From NCBI GenBank assembly GCA_003451785.1, contig DMJL01000067.1:1-7883 (forward strand): a DNA stretch of 7,883 nt. The letters are read 5' to 3'. Below the pieces are notes generated by a model. That model worked only from the letters and a program-made list of their open reading frames with translations, was not told the origin of the DNA and ran no database searches. This document shows, piece after piece, positions 6,354 through 7,883 of the stretch (the stretch's first letter is position 1; each line of letters starts with the position of its first letter). The position numbers and the translations under genes are program-made. Source of the DNA: Bacteroidales bacterium (GTDB lineage Bacteria > Bacteroidota > Bacteroidia > Bacteroidales > UBA7960).

Positions 6354-7175
6354 CTACAATTCTGACTCAAAAAATGGGGTTTGAATTTTTTTGAAGCCAA
6401 TATCTTTGAGAAGCTTACACGCTTCATCGAAGTAGCTGTTGAGTTGATTGGGCTGGTGTGCGTCGGTACTTACCATTACGGGAATATGGTAATGCAGGCA
6501 CTGCTCTAATATAAACGACGAAGGAAAATACTCTTCACATTTTCCGGTGTACAAGCCCCGAGTGTTGAGCTCAACTATAGTTTTGTTTTCTTTGATAGCT
6601 TTAATGAGTTTTTCAGCTGCCTCAATATACCATGGCTCATTTTGACTAAAATGCAACTCTTTGTTGTGCATCTTCGCCTTGTCTAAATGGCCAATAATAT
6701 CGGGCTTTTGGGTCTTGACCATTGCGATACTTTGGTGAAAAAATGCTGATACAGCTTTTTTGTAATCGCCCCCAAAAATATTCCGAACACCTTCAAAATA
6801 ACCTTCAGCAGGGCCATCAATAAACCAAATTCCTTGATTGCCTTTTACAAGATGCACCGATCCTATACAATAATCGAGGTTAATTTTTTGCATCCAATAG
6901 CTAAAATCTTCAGTTATATCGGGTATGTAATCTATTTCCAAACCATGATAGATTTTCAATTCAGGACCGGCAATTTTTTTTAGCCTATTTATTTCTTCTG
7001 CGTATTGGTGCAAATTTTCTTGCTTCAAACACCATGGCGGAGGATTGGGAATGGGAGCATGGGCAGAAAAGCCCAAAGCAGAAAAGCCTAATTCTTGCGC
7101 AGCCCTTAAATAATTTTCAGGAGATTCTTTGCCATCGTCGAAGCACGAATGGGTATGAAGGTTGTATAACTGCAT
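6354..7175 (-). CDS. PHP-family phosphoesterase, histidinol-phosphatase (HisJ/HisK) type
   Basis: This 273-residue protein is close to the usual length of PHP-type histidinol phosphatases, which remove phosphate from L-histidinol phosphate in histidine synthesis. It has the full set of PHP metal ligands: H7-x-H9, D13/D14, H39 (SAHAP), E80 (GLEIDYIP), H108 (GSVHLV), H163 (IGHLDKAK), and D238 with H240 (STDAH), so a trinuclear metal phosphoesterase is well supported. The substrate is inferred. No histidine genes are nearby, and many Bacteroidota have a HisB-type phosphatase instead, so another phosphate ester is possible. The start at 7175 is favoured by the family N-terminus (YNLHTHS) and by AAAGG on the minus strand 3 bases before the ATG. 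The gene begins 8 bases after the udk stop and is probably cotranscribed with it. No signal peptide is seen. No terminator is evident after it. Confidence 0.87.
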   Translation of the reverse strand: MQLYNLHTHSCFDDGKESPENYLRAAQELGFSALGFSAHAPIPNPPPWCLKQENLHQYAEEINRLKKIAGPELKIYHGLEIDYIPDITEDFSYWMQKINLDYCIGSVHLVKGNQGIWFIDGPAEGYFEGVRNIFGGDYKKAVSAFFHQSIAMVKTQKPDIIGHLDKAKMHNKELHFSQNEPWYIEAAEKLIKAIKENKTIVELNTRGLYTGKCEEYFPSSFILEQCLHYHIPVMVSTDAHQPNQLNSYFDEACKLLKDIGFKKIQTPFFESEL

Positions 7176-7183
7176 TTGCCTTT

Positions 7184-7813
7184 CTAAGATTTTACAGATT
7201 CGCGCGAATTTTGAGTCATCTTTATCATAGATGTGATAATGTCTATTGCAACAATGTTTTCCCCTCCTTGTGGCACAATAATGTCTGCATATCGTTTTGT
7301 TGGCTCAATAAATTGTAGGTGCATGGGTTTTACAAACCTTTCGTAATGCTCAAGTACTTCAATAAATGACCGCCCCCGTTCTTTAATATCGCGGTAGATA
7401 ATGCGCATCAGTCGGTCGTCGCCATCTGCATCCACAAAGATTTTTATATCCATCCGTTCGCGCAGACGCGGATTTTGCAAAATCAGGATTCCTTCCACAA
7501 TTACTACTTCCTTGGGTAGCACCGGTATAGTTTCTTTTGCACGAGCGCAGGTGAGGTACGAATAGATGGGCATCGGAATTTCCAAACCTTGCCGTAGCAT
7601 ATCCAGATGCTTCACAAGAAGGCTAAATTCAATGGCACTTGGATGGTCAAAATTGATTTTCGACCGATCCTCGGCTGTTAAATGGCCATTGTCTTTGTAA
7701 TATGAATCTTGATAAATGACAGATACGCTATCCTTCGAAAGTCTTTTTACCACTTTCTTCACTACAGTGCTTTTTCCTGAGCCAGAGCCTCCGGCAATTC
7801 CAATAATCAGCAT
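7184..7813 (-). CDS. udk: uridine kinase
   Basis: The enzyme transfers phosphate from ATP or GTP to uridine (and usually cytidine) to give UMP or CMP in pyrimidine salvage. The 209-residue protein is complete and near the usual 205-215. Seen: P-loop GGSGSGKST (8-16), YQDSYYKD (34-41) with the likely catalytic Asp36, NFDHPSAIE (54-62) and PIYSY (82-86) of the nucleoside site, VIVEGIL (104-110), the RDIKERGR lid segment (141-148), and QFIEPTKRYADIIVPQGG (167-184), which closes the fold. All are standard for Udk, so this is not a phosphoribulokinase or pantothenate kinase. The ATG at 7813 places the P-loop at the expected distance from the N-terminus. It is the first visible gene of a minus-strand run. 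In other Bacteroidota, as I recall, udk is often next to the ftsB/divIC gene; here the PHP gene sits between them. Confidence 0.95.
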   Translation of the reverse strand: MLIIGIAGGSGSGKSTVVKKVVKRLSKDSVSVIYQDSYYKDNGHLTAEDRSKINFDHPSAIEFSLLVKHLDMLRQGLEIPMPIYSYLTCARAKETIPVLPKEVVIVEGILILQNPRLRERMDIKIFVDADGDDRLMRIIYRDIKERGRSFIEVLEHYERFVKPMHLQFIEPTKRYADIIVPQGGENIVAIDIITSMIKMTQNSRESVKS

Positions 7814-7833
7814 AACTTGTGATTTTTTGGCTG

Positions 7834-7872
7834 TAAAAGTAACAAAAACACTAACATCTGAAATCTATCGAA
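7834..7872 (-). promoter_or_regulatory. weak candidate promoter(s) upstream of udk
   Basis: On the minus strand two overlapping near-matches to TTG-N19-TAnnTTTG exist. One is TTC (7872-7870) with TGTTTTTG (7850-7843); the other is TTT (7863-7861) with TACTTTTA (7841-7834). Each has two mismatches. Either would give a leader of about 10-25 bases. A promoter is expected here, but the exact box is undecided, and an upstream gene beyond the window could also drive udk. Confidence 0.3.
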
Positions 7873-7883
7873 GTTAAATTACA

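Overview
The window looks like ordinary chromosomal sequence from a member of the Bacteroidota. The basis is protein style (a PfkA with the GGGDCPG and PKTIDND motifs, an FtsB/DivIC-type protein ending RENEVIYIV), promoter elements of the Bacteroidota type (TTG, about 19 bases, TAnnTTTG), weak or absent Shine-Dalgarno sequences, and moderately AT-rich gaps. I cannot name the genus.

Layout. Bases 1-624 (+) hold the C-terminal part of a THUMP-type class I SAM-dependent RNA methyltransferase, cut by the window edge. Bases 753-1577 (+) hold two small stand-alone genes 3 bases apart, a VOC/glyoxalase-fold protein and an SRPBCC/AHSA1-type lipid-fold protein. They probably form a small accessory pair. 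A long gene-free stretch follows (1578-2094); it contains a nested inverted repeat and, at its end, the likely promoter of the phosphofructokinase gene. Bases 2095-3192 (+) encode 6-phosphofructokinase, followed by a strong stem-loop terminator. Its T-rich tail runs almost into the priA start codon. Bases 3311-5803 (+) encode PriA, the replication-restart helicase.

From 5805 to 7813 all genes are on the minus strand, read from right to left as udk (uridine kinase), a PHP-family histidinol-phosphatase-like phosphoesterase 8 bases after it, and, after a 246-base gap with its own promoter, an FtsB/DivIC-type divisome protein. The last gene converges on priA with one base between the stop codons.

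The genes do not form one pathway. They cover RNA modification, glycolysis, replication restart, cell division and pyrimidine salvage, which is typical of a housekeeping region. I found no CRISPR array, RNA gene, transposase, phage gene or defence system. The points most worth checking are the mixed ATP/PPi-type active site of the phosphofructokinase, the overlap of terminator, promoter-like element and start codon at priA, the inverted repeat placed on the ftsB promoter, and signs that the VOC/SRPBCC pair with its gene-free flank is an inserted segment. None of these amounts to a clear new system.
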